Assembly: GCA_003241285.1 (NCBI GenBank)
Contig: QFOT01000134.1
Span: 1 to 5,864, forward strand
Length of the DNA: 5,864 nucleotides
From: Micavibrio aeruginosavorus
GTDB lineage: Bacteria; Pseudomonadota; Alphaproteobacteria; Micavibrionales; Micavibrionaceae
Reading direction: 5' to 3'
Under the pieces are notes generated by a model. That model was not told the DNA's origin. It made no database searches and saw only the letters and a program-made list of their open reading frames with translations. The position numbers and the translations under genes are program-made. Shown piece by piece: positions 1-5,864 of the stretch; within the stretch, counting starts at the first letter, position 1; every line of letters begins with the position of its first letter.

Positions 1-25
1 AAGACTATGTCTTAAGAAGACTATA
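1..25. repeat. Short overlapping inverted repeats in AT-rich intergenic DNA
   Basis: The pentamer AAGAC occurs at 1-5 and 17-21, and its complement GTCTT lies between them at 9-13. The middle copy can therefore pair with either flank: AAGAC-TAT-GTCTT (1-13) or GTCTT-AAG-AAGAC (9-21). Both stems are 5 bp and AT-rich with 3-nt loops. This could be part of a larger element continuing left of the window, or chance in AT-rich sequence. Seen directly; no function is claimed. Confidence 0.25.
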
Positions 26-69
26 TACTGAAGAATTAAATAATTACAACCCAAGCGATAGAAATTATT

Positions 70-91
70 AAAAAGCACAACCCTCGGGTGT
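70..91 (-). terminator. Possible Rho-independent terminator downstream of bolA
   Basis: Read on the minus strand, 8 nt past the bolA stop codon, ACACCC and GGGTTGTG can pair around a GA dinucleotide with one bulged T. This gives a stem of about five to six pairs, followed after one C by five T residues (74-70). Placement and the T-run fit an intrinsic terminator. The stem is short and the loop is tight, so at least the innermost pair must open. It could be a weak terminator or chance. Confidence 0.4.
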
Positions 92-98
92 ATTTAAA

Positions 99-380
99 TT
101 ACATATTACTAGGTGCGCTGGCTTTAATCTGCAAAGCGTGTACGGGAGGAATAAAGCCCTTTAAGGCGTCATAAACCATTCGATGCTTTTCAATACGGGA
201 TTTACCTGCGAAAAGTGGGGAAACAATATTAACCCTGAAATGGCTTTGCCCTTCGCCGTTATGCCCCGCATGACCGATATGTCTGTGGGAATCGTCAATT
301 ACCTCAATAACTTGTGGCGCGAAGCTCTCAGTTAATTTATTTAGCATCTGCTGACGGATAGTCTGGAATTCCTGGGTCAT
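99..380 (-). CDS. bolA: BolA family protein
   Basis: A 93-residue protein, full length for the BolA family, which adopts a small KH-like fold. Known role of the family: cytosolic partner of monothiol glutaredoxins, sharing [2Fe-2S] clusters, and in some bacteria a regulator of stress and morphology genes. Seen here: a histidine-rich loop at residues 31-40 (H32, H34, H37, H40), then SHFRV (46-50), the hallmark region around FAGKSRIEKHR (57-67) leading into MVYDAL, and a C-terminal VHALQIKA strand (80-87). H66 matches the conserved C-terminal histidine that can ligate a cluster. The ATG at 380 is chosen because the MTQEF start precedes the first helix and has AAAGGA just upstream, although only 2 nt separate the core from the start codon. 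The gene is divergent from the J-domain gene. No glutaredoxin gene is visible here. The family call is secure; the exact physiological role is not. Confidence 0.95.
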   Translation of the reverse strand: MTQEFQTIRQQMLNKLTESFAPQVIEVIDDSHRHIGHAGHNGEGQSHFRVNIVSPLFAGKSRIEKHRMVYDALKGFIPPVHALQIKASAPSNM

Positions 381-401
381 AATCCTTTATTATAGAAGTT
401 A
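381..401. promoter_or_regulatory. 21-bp divergent intergenic spacer with a -10-like box
   Basis: This spacer separates the start codons of bolA (380, minus) and the J-domain gene (402, plus). On the minus strand it contains a perfect TATAAT at 394-389, which would place transcription initiation only a few nt before the bolA ATG, giving a leaderless or nearly leaderless message. No convincing -35 hexamer lies 16-18 bp further upstream (around 411-418). On the plus strand TATTAT (388-393) and CATAAT (378-383) each match five of six -10 positions, also without a good -35. The promoters of both genes must therefore overlap each other or lie inside the opposing coding sequence. The hexamers are seen; promoter function is inferred. 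Confidence 0.35.
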
Positions 402-1013
402 ATGCCTAAAATACACCTGAAACCGAACTCGCCGGAATTTGCCGATAAGGCTACAAAAGCAAAGCCTTTGACACGGCATTGCGAAATGCCCGGCTGCGCG
501 GGTGAAGGGGAACACCGAGCGCCAAAAAACCGCGAACTGAAGGATTATTACTGGTTTTGTAAGGAACACGCTCATGAATACAATAAGGCCTGGAATTTCT
601 TCGAAGGTATGAGCATCGATGATATGGAAGAGCATATCGCCCGGGCAACCGTCTGGGACCGCCCTACAAGACGCTCCGACGCCGCCGGTAATGCCGAAGC
701 CATCAAGCGCAAGGCGTGGCAGACATATCATTACACGGATGACGAACCGCCCAAGGATTACGCGCAAGACCGCAGCCGCTATGCAGGAAACCGACAGACA
801 CCGGAATTCGAAGCCTTGGCGATTATGGGGCTTGAGCCCCCGGTCGATCTCGATAAAATAAAGACTCGGTATAAGGCTCTGGCCAAGAAATATCACCCTG
901 ATCTAAACAGGGACGATCCAAATGCCGAAGAACTTCTCAAAAAAATCAATATGGCCTATACAGTATTAAAGCTCGCCTATCAGAAATTCGGCGACATGAC
1001 TCAGCCCGCATAA
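402..1013 (+). CDS. Atypical J-domain (DnaJ-like) protein with Cys/His-rich N-terminal region
   Basis: A 203-residue soluble protein with no signal peptide or membrane segment. The J domain is at the C-terminus (about 135-196): FEALAIMGL, a basic helix KTRYKALAKKYHPD with the invariant HPD tripeptide at 165-167, then a third helix KKINMAYTVLK (180-190). HPD stimulates ATP hydrolysis by a DnaK/Hsp70 partner. The G/F linker and the CxxCxGxG zinc domain of true DnaJ are absent, so this is a type III J protein. The N-terminal part carries C27-x4-C32 and C53-x2-H56 with H58 close by, which could form a zinc site; that is inferred. The ATG at 402 keeps this Cys/His region; only a weak AGAAG sits upstream. 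It is the first gene of the run with cobS (11-nt gap) and cobT, an arrangement I know from other alphaproteobacteria. The client is unknown. The J-domain call is very secure, the specific role is not. Confidence 0.92.
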   Translation: MPKIHLKPNSPEFADKATKAKPLTRHCEMPGCAGEGEHRAPKNRELKDYYWFCKEHAHEYNKAWNFFEGMSIDDMEEHIARATVWDRPTRRSDAAGNAEAIKRKAWQTYHYTDDEPPKDYAQDRSRYAGNRQTPEFEALAIMGLEPPVDLDKIKTRYKALAKKYHPDLNRDDPNAEELLKKINMAYTVLKLAYQKFGDMTQPA

Positions 1014-1027
1014 GGAACAATCAAGTG
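1012..1027 (+). promoter_or_regulatory. Ribosome binding site and GTG start of cobS
   Basis: AAGGAA (1012-1017) overlaps the TAA stop codon of the J-domain gene (1011-1013) and lies 7 nt before a GTG start codon (1025-1027). The spacing supports GTG as the true start and couples the end of the upstream gene to initiation of cobS. Confidence 0.6.
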
Positions 1028-2047
1028 GCAGAACTAAAACAAGATCATCGGGACACAACGTCGCTGTCTTTTGACGTGACGCAACTCGTGGCCAATAATC
1101 CACGCCACAACACAATCCCCGACAAGATGTTCAATGTAAAAGATACATTCGGGCTGGAGATCGATTGGGAAGTTCCTGGTTTTGCGCATGAAATGCCAAA
1201 CGTTCCGGCTATAGACCCTGCTTACCAATTCGATCACGACACGACACTTGCGATCCTATCCGGCTTTCGCTTCAATCGCCGTGTGATGGTTCAGGGTTTT
1301 CACGGAACCGGTAAATCGACGCATATCGAACAAGTTGCCGCTCGCCTGAACTGGCCTTGCGTCCGCATCAATTTAGACTCTCATGTGTCGCGTATCGATC
1401 TGATCGGCAAAGACATGATTGTCCTGCGCGAAGGCAAGCAAATTACCGAATATAAAGAAGGCTTACTGCCTTGGGCTTTGCAAAATCCAGTCGCGCTCGT
1501 ATTCGATGAATATGACGCAGGCCGCCCGGATGTTATGTTCGTCATTCAACGCGTTCTCGAAGCCGAGGGCCGTCTGACTTTGCTTGATCAGAACGTCGTC
1601 ATTCGCCCTCACCCGGCATTTCGATTATTCGCAACCGCCAACACGGTCGGCCTTGGAGATACGACAGGCCTGTATCACGGAACCCAGCAGCTCAATCAGG
1701 GTCAGATGGATCGCTGGAATATCGTCACCATCCTCAATTATCTTCCCCATGCCGACGAAGTCAAAATCGTCGCGGCAAAAGTTCCTGCCATGCAAACAGA
1801 AACAGGCTTGAAAGATATCGAAGGCATGGTCCGCATGGCTGCCCTCACCCGAGAAGGTTTCAAAAACGGCGATATGTCTACTCTGATGTCCCCAAGAACC
1901 GTCATCGCCTGGGCCGACAACTTCCAGATCTTCCACGACCGTGAGCTCGCCTTCAAACTCAGCTTCATGAATAAATGCGACGAAATGGAACACTCCATTC
2001 TGGCCGAATATTACCAACGCTGCTTTGGCGTTGAATTGCTGAAGTGA
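1025..2047 (+). CDS. cobS: Cobaltochelatase subunit CobS (AAA+ ATPase)
   Basis: A 340-residue MoxR-type AAA+ ATPase, close to the usual CobS length of about 330. In the aerobic cobalamin pathway CobS and CobT form a cytosolic chaperone-like ring complex that hydrolyses ATP so that CobN can insert Co2+ into hydrogenobyrinic acid a,c-diamide. Seen: a CobS-type N-terminal segment with FNVKDTFGLEIDWEVPGF (36-53); Walker A GFHGTGKS (91-98, K97); the conserved SRIDLIGKD stretch (122-130); Walker B VALVFDEYD (156-164, D161/E162); sensor-1 FATANT (202-207, N206); GQMDRW with a candidate arginine finger R230; and SPRT with sensor-2-like R291. All catalytic motifs are intact. The GTG start is supported by the AAGGAA site 7 nt upstream. 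It sits between the J-domain gene and cobT (8-nt gap). No cobN is visible, so a cobalamin role depends on a CobN elsewhere in the genome. Confidence 0.96.
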   Translation: MAELKQDHRDTTSLSFDVTQLVANNPRHNTIPDKMFNVKDTFGLEIDWEVPGFAHEMPNVPAIDPAYQFDHDTTLAILSGFRFNRRVMVQGFHGTGKSTHIEQVAARLNWPCVRINLDSHVSRIDLIGKDMIVLREGKQITEYKEGLLPWALQNPVALVFDEYDAGRPDVMFVIQRVLEAEGRLTLLDQNVVIRPHPAFRLFATANTVGLGDTTGLYHGTQQLNQGQMDRWNIVTILNYLPHADEVKIVAAKVPAMQTETGLKDIEGMVRMAALTREGFKNGDMSTLMSPRTVIAWADNFQIFHDRELAFKLSFMNKCDEMEHSILAEYYQRCFGVELLK

Positions 2048-2055
2048 TTTTTTAA

Positions 2056-3921
2056 GTGACAGGGCCGCAAGACAAGCTCGAGCGCTTCAAGGACGTGACC
2101 GCCGCAGCCCTTCGCGCCGTTGCCGGAAAGCCTCATGTCGAGATAGCCTTTAGTGCCGTTGAAAGCGGTGATCGCCGCCTTGCACTAACACAGCCAGATA
2201 AAGTTCGCCTGCCCGTTCCCGATATCAAACTCTCCGACAATGACAAAGCTATTATGCGCGGCGCCGCCGATGCTGAAGCTTTGCGCATTCGTCATCATAA
2301 TTCCAAGCTTCATGCGAAAAGCGCGCCAACAAATGACCGGGCGCGAGCTGTCTATGACGCCCTCGAACAGGCCCGCGTTGAAGCGCTCGGCGCTTTGGAA
2401 ATGAAAGGCGTCGAGCAGAACCTCAATGCTGTTTTAGAGAATAAAGCCAACCGCCTTGGTTATCATAACCAGACCGACCGCCATAACGACACATTACCAG
2501 ACGCGCTTCACGCCATCGTCCGCTCCGATCTAACTGGAGAAAAACTTCCCGCTGCCGCGCAAAATCTCGCCGATTTGTGGCGACCATGGATTACCGAGAA
2601 GCTTGGGCGCGATAATTTTTCAGAGCTAAAATCGAAACTTGGCAGCCAGAAAGAATTTTCTTCTTCCGTTAAAACACTTTTGAAGAAACTGGAAATGGAT
2701 GCCGGTGATCCGTCTATCTCACCGGACGAAGAACAGGAAACCGAGCAAAACGAGCAGGAACAAAAACCTCAGGAAAAACCGGATGAGCAAGACGCTCAAT
2801 CCGAAGAAAAAGAAGATGATAAATCTTCCGGCAGCGATATGGCGGAGGACGATTTTGAGGAAGAAGAATCCGATTCAAGTGAAAGCGGAGAAGTCACCGA
2901 TCAATCGATCCGCATGGATGATGAAGATGACAGCGATCAGGCCTCGGAGATAAAAGCACAGCGCCCTGATATTTCTGCGGGGCCCGGCACGACATACGCA
3001 ATCTATACGACCCAATACGATGAAATCGTCAAAGCTGAAGATCTGGCCGATGATGAAGAGCTGATACGCCTGCGCGGCATTCTCGATAAACAACTAATCC
3101 ATTTACAGGCCGTGGTCGCAAAGCTCGCGAACCGCCTGCAACGCAAGCTTCTCGCCAAGCAGCAGCGCAGCTGGCAATTCGATCTGGAGGAAGGCTATCT
3201 CGACAGCGCCCGCTTGGCCCGCATCGTCGCCAACCCGACAATCCCTTTAAGCTTCAAACAGGAAAAACAGACCGAGTTCAAAGACACCATTGTCACCATC
3301 CTGCTCGATAATTCAGGCTCTATGCGTGGAAGGCCCATCACCATTGCGGCAATGTGTGCAGATATTTTGGCGCGGACATTGGAGCGCTGCGGACTTAAAG
3401 TCGAAATTCTCGGCTTTACCACGCGCGCGTGGAAAGGCGGCAAGGCCCGCGACCTTTGGATCCAAAATGGCCGCCCCACTGCGCCGGGCCGCCTCAACGA
3501 CCTGCGCCATATTATTTACAAAAGTGCCGACACGCCTTACCGCCGCGCGCGCAAAAATCTTGGCCTGATGCTCAAAGAAGGTCTGCTCAAAGAGAACGTC
3601 GACGGTGAAGCTTTGGCATGGGCCTATAACCGCCTTGCCCCCCGACCCGAAGAACGAAAAATCCTGATGATTATTTCAGACGGCGCGCCGGTAGATGACT
3701 CAACCCTTTCAGTCAATCCCTCCAATATTCTCGAGAAAGATTTGCGTCACGTGATCGACTGGATCGAACTGGTCGATAAAGTCGATTTGACTGCCATAGG
3801 CATAGGCCATGATGTGACAAGATACTACCGCAAAGCGATGACCATCGTCGATGCAGACGAACTTGCCAGCGCGCTGGTCGAACGGTTAGAAGGCTTGTTC
3901 GAACTCGACAAGCGCCGCTAA
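2056..3921 (+). CDS. cobT: Cobaltochelatase subunit CobT (VWA/MIDAS protein)
   Basis: A 621-residue cytosolic protein, within the usual CobT length of about 600-640. It is the VWA partner of the CobS ATPase in aerobic cobaltochelatase; this is not the unrelated phosphoribosyltransferase also called CobT. Layout: a helical N-terminal CobT domain (about 1-215), a highly acidic, Ser/Gln-rich low-complexity linker (about 221-293), a basic helical stretch (about 335-372, including KLANRLQRKLLAKQQRSW), and a C-terminal VWA domain (about 408-615). The MIDAS metal site is complete: DNSGS (418-422), a Thr in GFTTRAW (453-459) and SDG (541-543, D542). The GTG start at 2056 follows the cobS TGA by 8 nt; the only Shine-Dalgarno-like bases (GAAG, 2041-2044) lie in the end of cobS, so translational coupling is likely. 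The stop overlaps the convergent acyltransferase stop. The family call is secure; the cobalt-chelation role in this organism is inferred. Confidence 0.96.
   Translation: MTGPQDKLERFKDVTAAALRAVAGKPHVEIAFSAVESGDRRLALTQPDKVRLPVPDIKLSDNDKAIMRGAADAEALRIRHHNSKLHAKSAPTNDRARAVYDALEQARVEALGALEMKGVEQNLNAVLENKANRLGYHNQTDRHNDTLPDALHAIVRSDLTGEKLPAAAQNLADLWRPWITEKLGRDNFSELKSKLGSQKEFSSSVKTLLKKLEMDAGDPSISPDEEQETEQNEQEQKPQEKPDEQDAQSEEKEDDKSSGSDMAEDDFEEEESDSSESGEVTDQSIRMDDEDDSDQASEIKAQRPDISAGPGTTYAIYTTQYDEIVKAEDLADDEELIRLRGILDKQLIHLQAVVAKLANRLQRKLLAKQQRSWQFDLEEGYLDSARLARIVANPTIPLSFKQEKQTEFKDTIVTILLDNSGSMRGRPITIAAMCADILARTLERCGLKVEILGFTTRAWKGGKARDLWIQNGRPTAPGRLNDLRHIIYKSADTPYRRARKNLGLMLKEGLLKENVDGEALAWAYNRLAPRPEERKILMIISDGAPVDDSTLSVNPSNILEKDLRHVIDWIELVDKVDLTAIGIGHDVTRYYRKAMTIVDADELASALVERLEGLFELDKRR
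3918..3921. other. Convergent stop codons overlapping by 4 nt
   Basis: The four bases CTAA contain TAA for cobT on the plus strand (3919-3921) and TAG for the acyltransferase on the minus strand (3920-3918). There is no intergenic space, so each transcript must end inside the opposite gene and the two mRNAs are complementary at their 3' ends. Confidence 0.95.
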
Positions 3922-5864
3922 AAACCTTTTCTAAAATATTCGGTAAACATATCTTTCAGATAGAGAGCGCCGAAATTGGACAAATGCCCCTCGTTGAAAT
4001 AGAGGCTGCGCCCTTTCGCTTCAAAATAGCATTTCTCATCGTCACACATAATCGATTCAGGTCCGATAAAAATAACATCGCTGTTTTTGTTATTATCGAT
4101 AAATTGCCCGAAGCTTTGTTGCCGGGCGTTCAGAAAACTTTTTTTACTTAAACTCAATTCATCTGATTTATTTATCTTGTAAAGGCTGTTAATCGCGAAT
4201 TTGCGCGGCGGATTAAATGGCGCGAACGGCACATCCAGAAAAACATAAACCTGTACGCCCATTTTCTGCAATTCGTCGACCGTGCGCTGCGTTGCCGCCA
4301 TCGTCATATTCTCGTAACGATCCTTATAGGGCGGATACCAGCTTTGATCTCGGAACAAGGCAATAGGATTGACCATGCGGTCTGTCCAGTTACCGGACAG
4401 GAATACGTGCTTGATCTTTTTTTCCTTGATCATACTGAAAACGCGATTATTGAATCCTACGCAATCAAAACCTATATCCGCATTCTGTTCGTAATTTAAG
4501 ATTGGCGGGCAACCATGCGCCGTAACGACATACCCGTTGCGCTTGTATTCTTTTGAAAGCTCGTAGAAAGCAGGTGCGATGGCATCGGCAAAACTGTCAC
4601 CCCATAAAACAAAGTCAGGCTCTATTCCCTGCCCTGCATTTGACTGGCATATTTCGCCTTTTTCAAAGCGGTCAAATTTCGGCTTATTACAGCTTTCCCG
4701 ATACGGATTGATATCATCCGCGCCTTCGGCATAGGCGACAACATCGCCCGGCAATCTCTGCGGGAACCCGTTGGTATAATAAACGGAAAATCCGGCAGCA
4801 CCCATCACTGCCAAAGAGGCAAGCGCCGCAACGTAAATACCCTTAGTGGTAGCCAATATTTGTTTTTTGCGAAACGGCGCTTCTATAAATTTCCATGAAA
4901 GAACAGCCAGAACAAAAGAAGTAAGCAGGCATAAAAGAGCGACTGGCATCGTAAAATCTATAAGGCCGCTATAGCGGATAAAAGCGAGTATCGGCCAATG
5001 CCACAGATAAAGCGAATATGAAACCAGACCGATAAATACAGGAACGCGCAGTGACAAGGTTTTGCCTGCACTATTCAGGCTCCCATTATTAGAAACGATA
5101 ATTGCCGCCGCTCCAAGACAGGGAAGTAAAGCTGCCGCGCCGGGAAAAAGCGTGTGATCGGTATAGGATATAACCGCGATCAGAATGCTGACCAATCCTG
5201 CCCACCCCGCAAGCTCTTTCTTCCATCCATATAAAGTTACAGGCCGCAGGGCTAAAAGCGCACCAATCATTAATTCCCATGCGCGAAACGGCAGCAGATA
5301 AAAAGCTGATGACGGGGAATTGCGAACGATAAAAGCGGCCGCAATAAAGGAGATGCCTGCAAAAATCAGGAAGTAATTGAATGTTTTCTCCTTGCGGTAT
5401 TTCCAGACGACAAAAAACGCCACCGGAAAGAAGAAATAGAATTGTTCCTCAACGGCCAGTGACCATGTATGAAGCAGCGGCTTGATGATGTTTTCAGTAT
5501 CGAAATATCCTGCCTGAAACTTGAAAAGGATATTGGAGGCAAAAACAGCCTGCGCCGCCGTTTGCTGTCCCAGCATCCGGTAATCGCCCGGCAGGTATAA
5601 AAACCATCCCGCAATGAGCGCGGAAATGACGACGGTCAAAAGCGGCGGCAATATCCGGCGGATACGCCTTTCCCAGAAATTAACAAAACTGAAACTTCCT
5701 GCCTCAAGATCTTTTTTAATAAGCGCCGTAATCAAAAAGCCCGAAATCACGAAAAATGTATCGACCCCGACATACCCTCCGCTGAAAAGCGCGAAGTCGG
5801 CATGGCAGAGCAGGACTGAAAGAACGGCAACGGCTCTTAGGCCGTCAATCTCGGGACGATAGGC
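3918..5864 (-). CDS. Acyltransferase-3 (OafA/YrhL-type) membrane protein with C-terminal SGNH domain, 5' end outside window
   Basis: The open frame runs off the right edge, giving 648 residues here. The first are AYRPEIDGLR, the typical start region of this family, so only a few N-terminal residues are missing; a GTG at 5750 lies inside the conserved FFVISGFLI motif and is not the start. The N-terminal half is an integral acyltransferase-3 domain with about ten to eleven membrane helices. Motifs (window numbering): H21 in the LLCHAD motif, WERRIRRILPP (64-74), HTWSLAVEEQFY (132-143) and SLYLWHWP (284-291). A last helix (about 342-363) leads to a periplasmic SGNH domain (about 415-648) with WGDS (421-424, S424 nucleophile), LSGNW (489-493) and GHLS (626-629, H627). 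Such proteins O-acylate LPS O-antigen, peptidoglycan or other exported glycans; the substrate here is unknown. The D of the usual DxxH is N624. It is convergent with cobT and probably functionally unrelated. Confidence 0.93.
   Translation of the reverse strand, partial: AYRPEIDGLRAVAVLSVLLCHADFALFSGGYVGVDTFFVISGFLITALIKKDLEAGSFSFVNFWERRIRRILPPLLTVVISALIAGWFLYLPGDYRMLGQQTAAQAVFASNILFKFQAGYFDTENIIKPLLHTWSLAVEEQFYFFFPVAFFVVWKYRKEKTFNYFLIFAGISFIAAAFIVRNSPSSAFYLLPFRAWELMIGALLALRPVTLYGWKKELAGWAGLVSILIAVISYTDHTLFPGAAALLPCLGAAAIIVSNNGSLNSAGKTLSLRVPVFIGLVSYSLYLWHWPILAFIRYSGLIDFTMPVALLCLLTSFVLAVLSWKFIEAPFRKKQILATTKGIYVAALASLAVMGAAGFSVYYTNGFPQRLPGDVVAYAEGADDINPYRESCNKPKFDRFEKGEICQSNAGQGIEPDFVLWGDSFADAIAPAFYELSKEYKRNGYVVTAHGCPPILNYEQNADIGFDCVGFNNRVFSMIKEKKIKHVFLSGNWTDRMVNPIALFRDQSWYPPYKDRYENMTMAATQRTVDELQKMGVQVYVFLDVPFAPFNPPRKFAINSLYKINKSDELSLSKKSFLNARQQSFGQFIDNNKNSDVIFIGPESIMCDDEKCYFEAKGRSLYFNEGHLSNFGALYLKDMFTEYFRKGF

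Noticed and set aside
399..896. 165-codon minus-strand open frame opposite the J-domain gene
   Set aside because: It is fully antisense to a gene with a clear J domain, overlaps the bolA promoter region, and its translation shows no recognisable domain; it is best explained as a shadow frame.
1625..2017. 130-codon minus-strand open frame opposite cobS
   Set aside because: It lies opposite conserved AAA+ sequence, with no recognisable motif in its translation and no independent support.
2699..2953. 84-codon Lys/Arg-rich open frame in the acidic linker of cobT
   Set aside because: A shifted reading of GAA/GAT-rich codons naturally gives AAG/AAA-rich (Lys) codons; this explains the basic composition without a real gene.
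3195..3568. Several open frames of 65-100 codons on both strands within the VWA-coding part of cobT
   Set aside because: They overlap intact MIDAS-containing coding sequence, have no recognised domains, and are rich in Arg/Ala/Pro as expected for off-frame reading of GC-richer codons.
3893..3913. Hairpin GCTTGT/ACAAGC at the end of cobT as a terminator
   Set aside because: The 6-bp stem is real, but the nearest plus-strand T-run (3927-3930) is more than ten bases away and no T-run follows it on the minus strand, so it does not fit an intrinsic terminator.
5614..5862. 82-codon plus-strand open frame at the right edge
   Set aside because: It is antisense to the most conserved N-terminal motifs of the acyltransferase gene and has no recognisable product.

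Overview
The window reads as a chromosomal segment of an alphaproteobacterium of roughly balanced base composition. The lineage call rests on gene content and order: a BolA protein of alphaproteobacterial type, divergent from a J-domain protein gene that is followed directly by cobS and cobT. I know this neighbourhood from rhizobial and related alphaproteobacterial genomes. The order or family cannot be fixed from the sequence alone.

Layout: positions 1-98 are AT-rich and non-coding, with short inverted repeats and a possible terminator for bolA. bolA lies on the minus strand (99-380). Only 21 bp separate its start codon from that of a plus-strand run of three tightly packed genes: an atypical J-domain protein with a Cys/His-rich N-terminal part (402-1013), cobS (1025-2047, GTG start) and cobT (2056-3921, GTG start). 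Gaps of 11 and 8 nt indicate one operon with likely translational coupling. The cobT stop codon overlaps by 4 nt the stop codon of a convergent minus-strand gene (3918-5864). That gene encodes a membrane acyltransferase of the acyltransferase-3 (OafA/YrhL) family with a C-terminal SGNH domain, and it runs off the right edge with only its extreme N-terminus missing. No stretch longer than 98 bases lacks a gene, and I see no tRNA, rRNA, CRISPR array or insertion sequence.

How the genes may work together: CobS (AAA+ ATPase) and CobT (VWA/MIDAS protein) are the two chaperone-like subunits that drive cobalt insertion by CobN in the aerobic cobalamin pathway. CobN and other cobalamin genes are not in the window. 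The J-domain protein in the same operon suggests, by inference only, a link to DnaK-type chaperone action on the complex or its client. BolA proteins normally act with monothiol glutaredoxins in iron-sulfur handling and stress responses, so the left part has a metal/cofactor-maturation theme. The acyltransferase probably O-acylates a cell-surface glycan and is unrelated to the operon.

I found no clearly new system. The points most worth checking are the J-domain/CobS/CobT grouping, an Asn where the SGNH domain usually has its catalytic-motif Asp, and the very compact gene boundaries.
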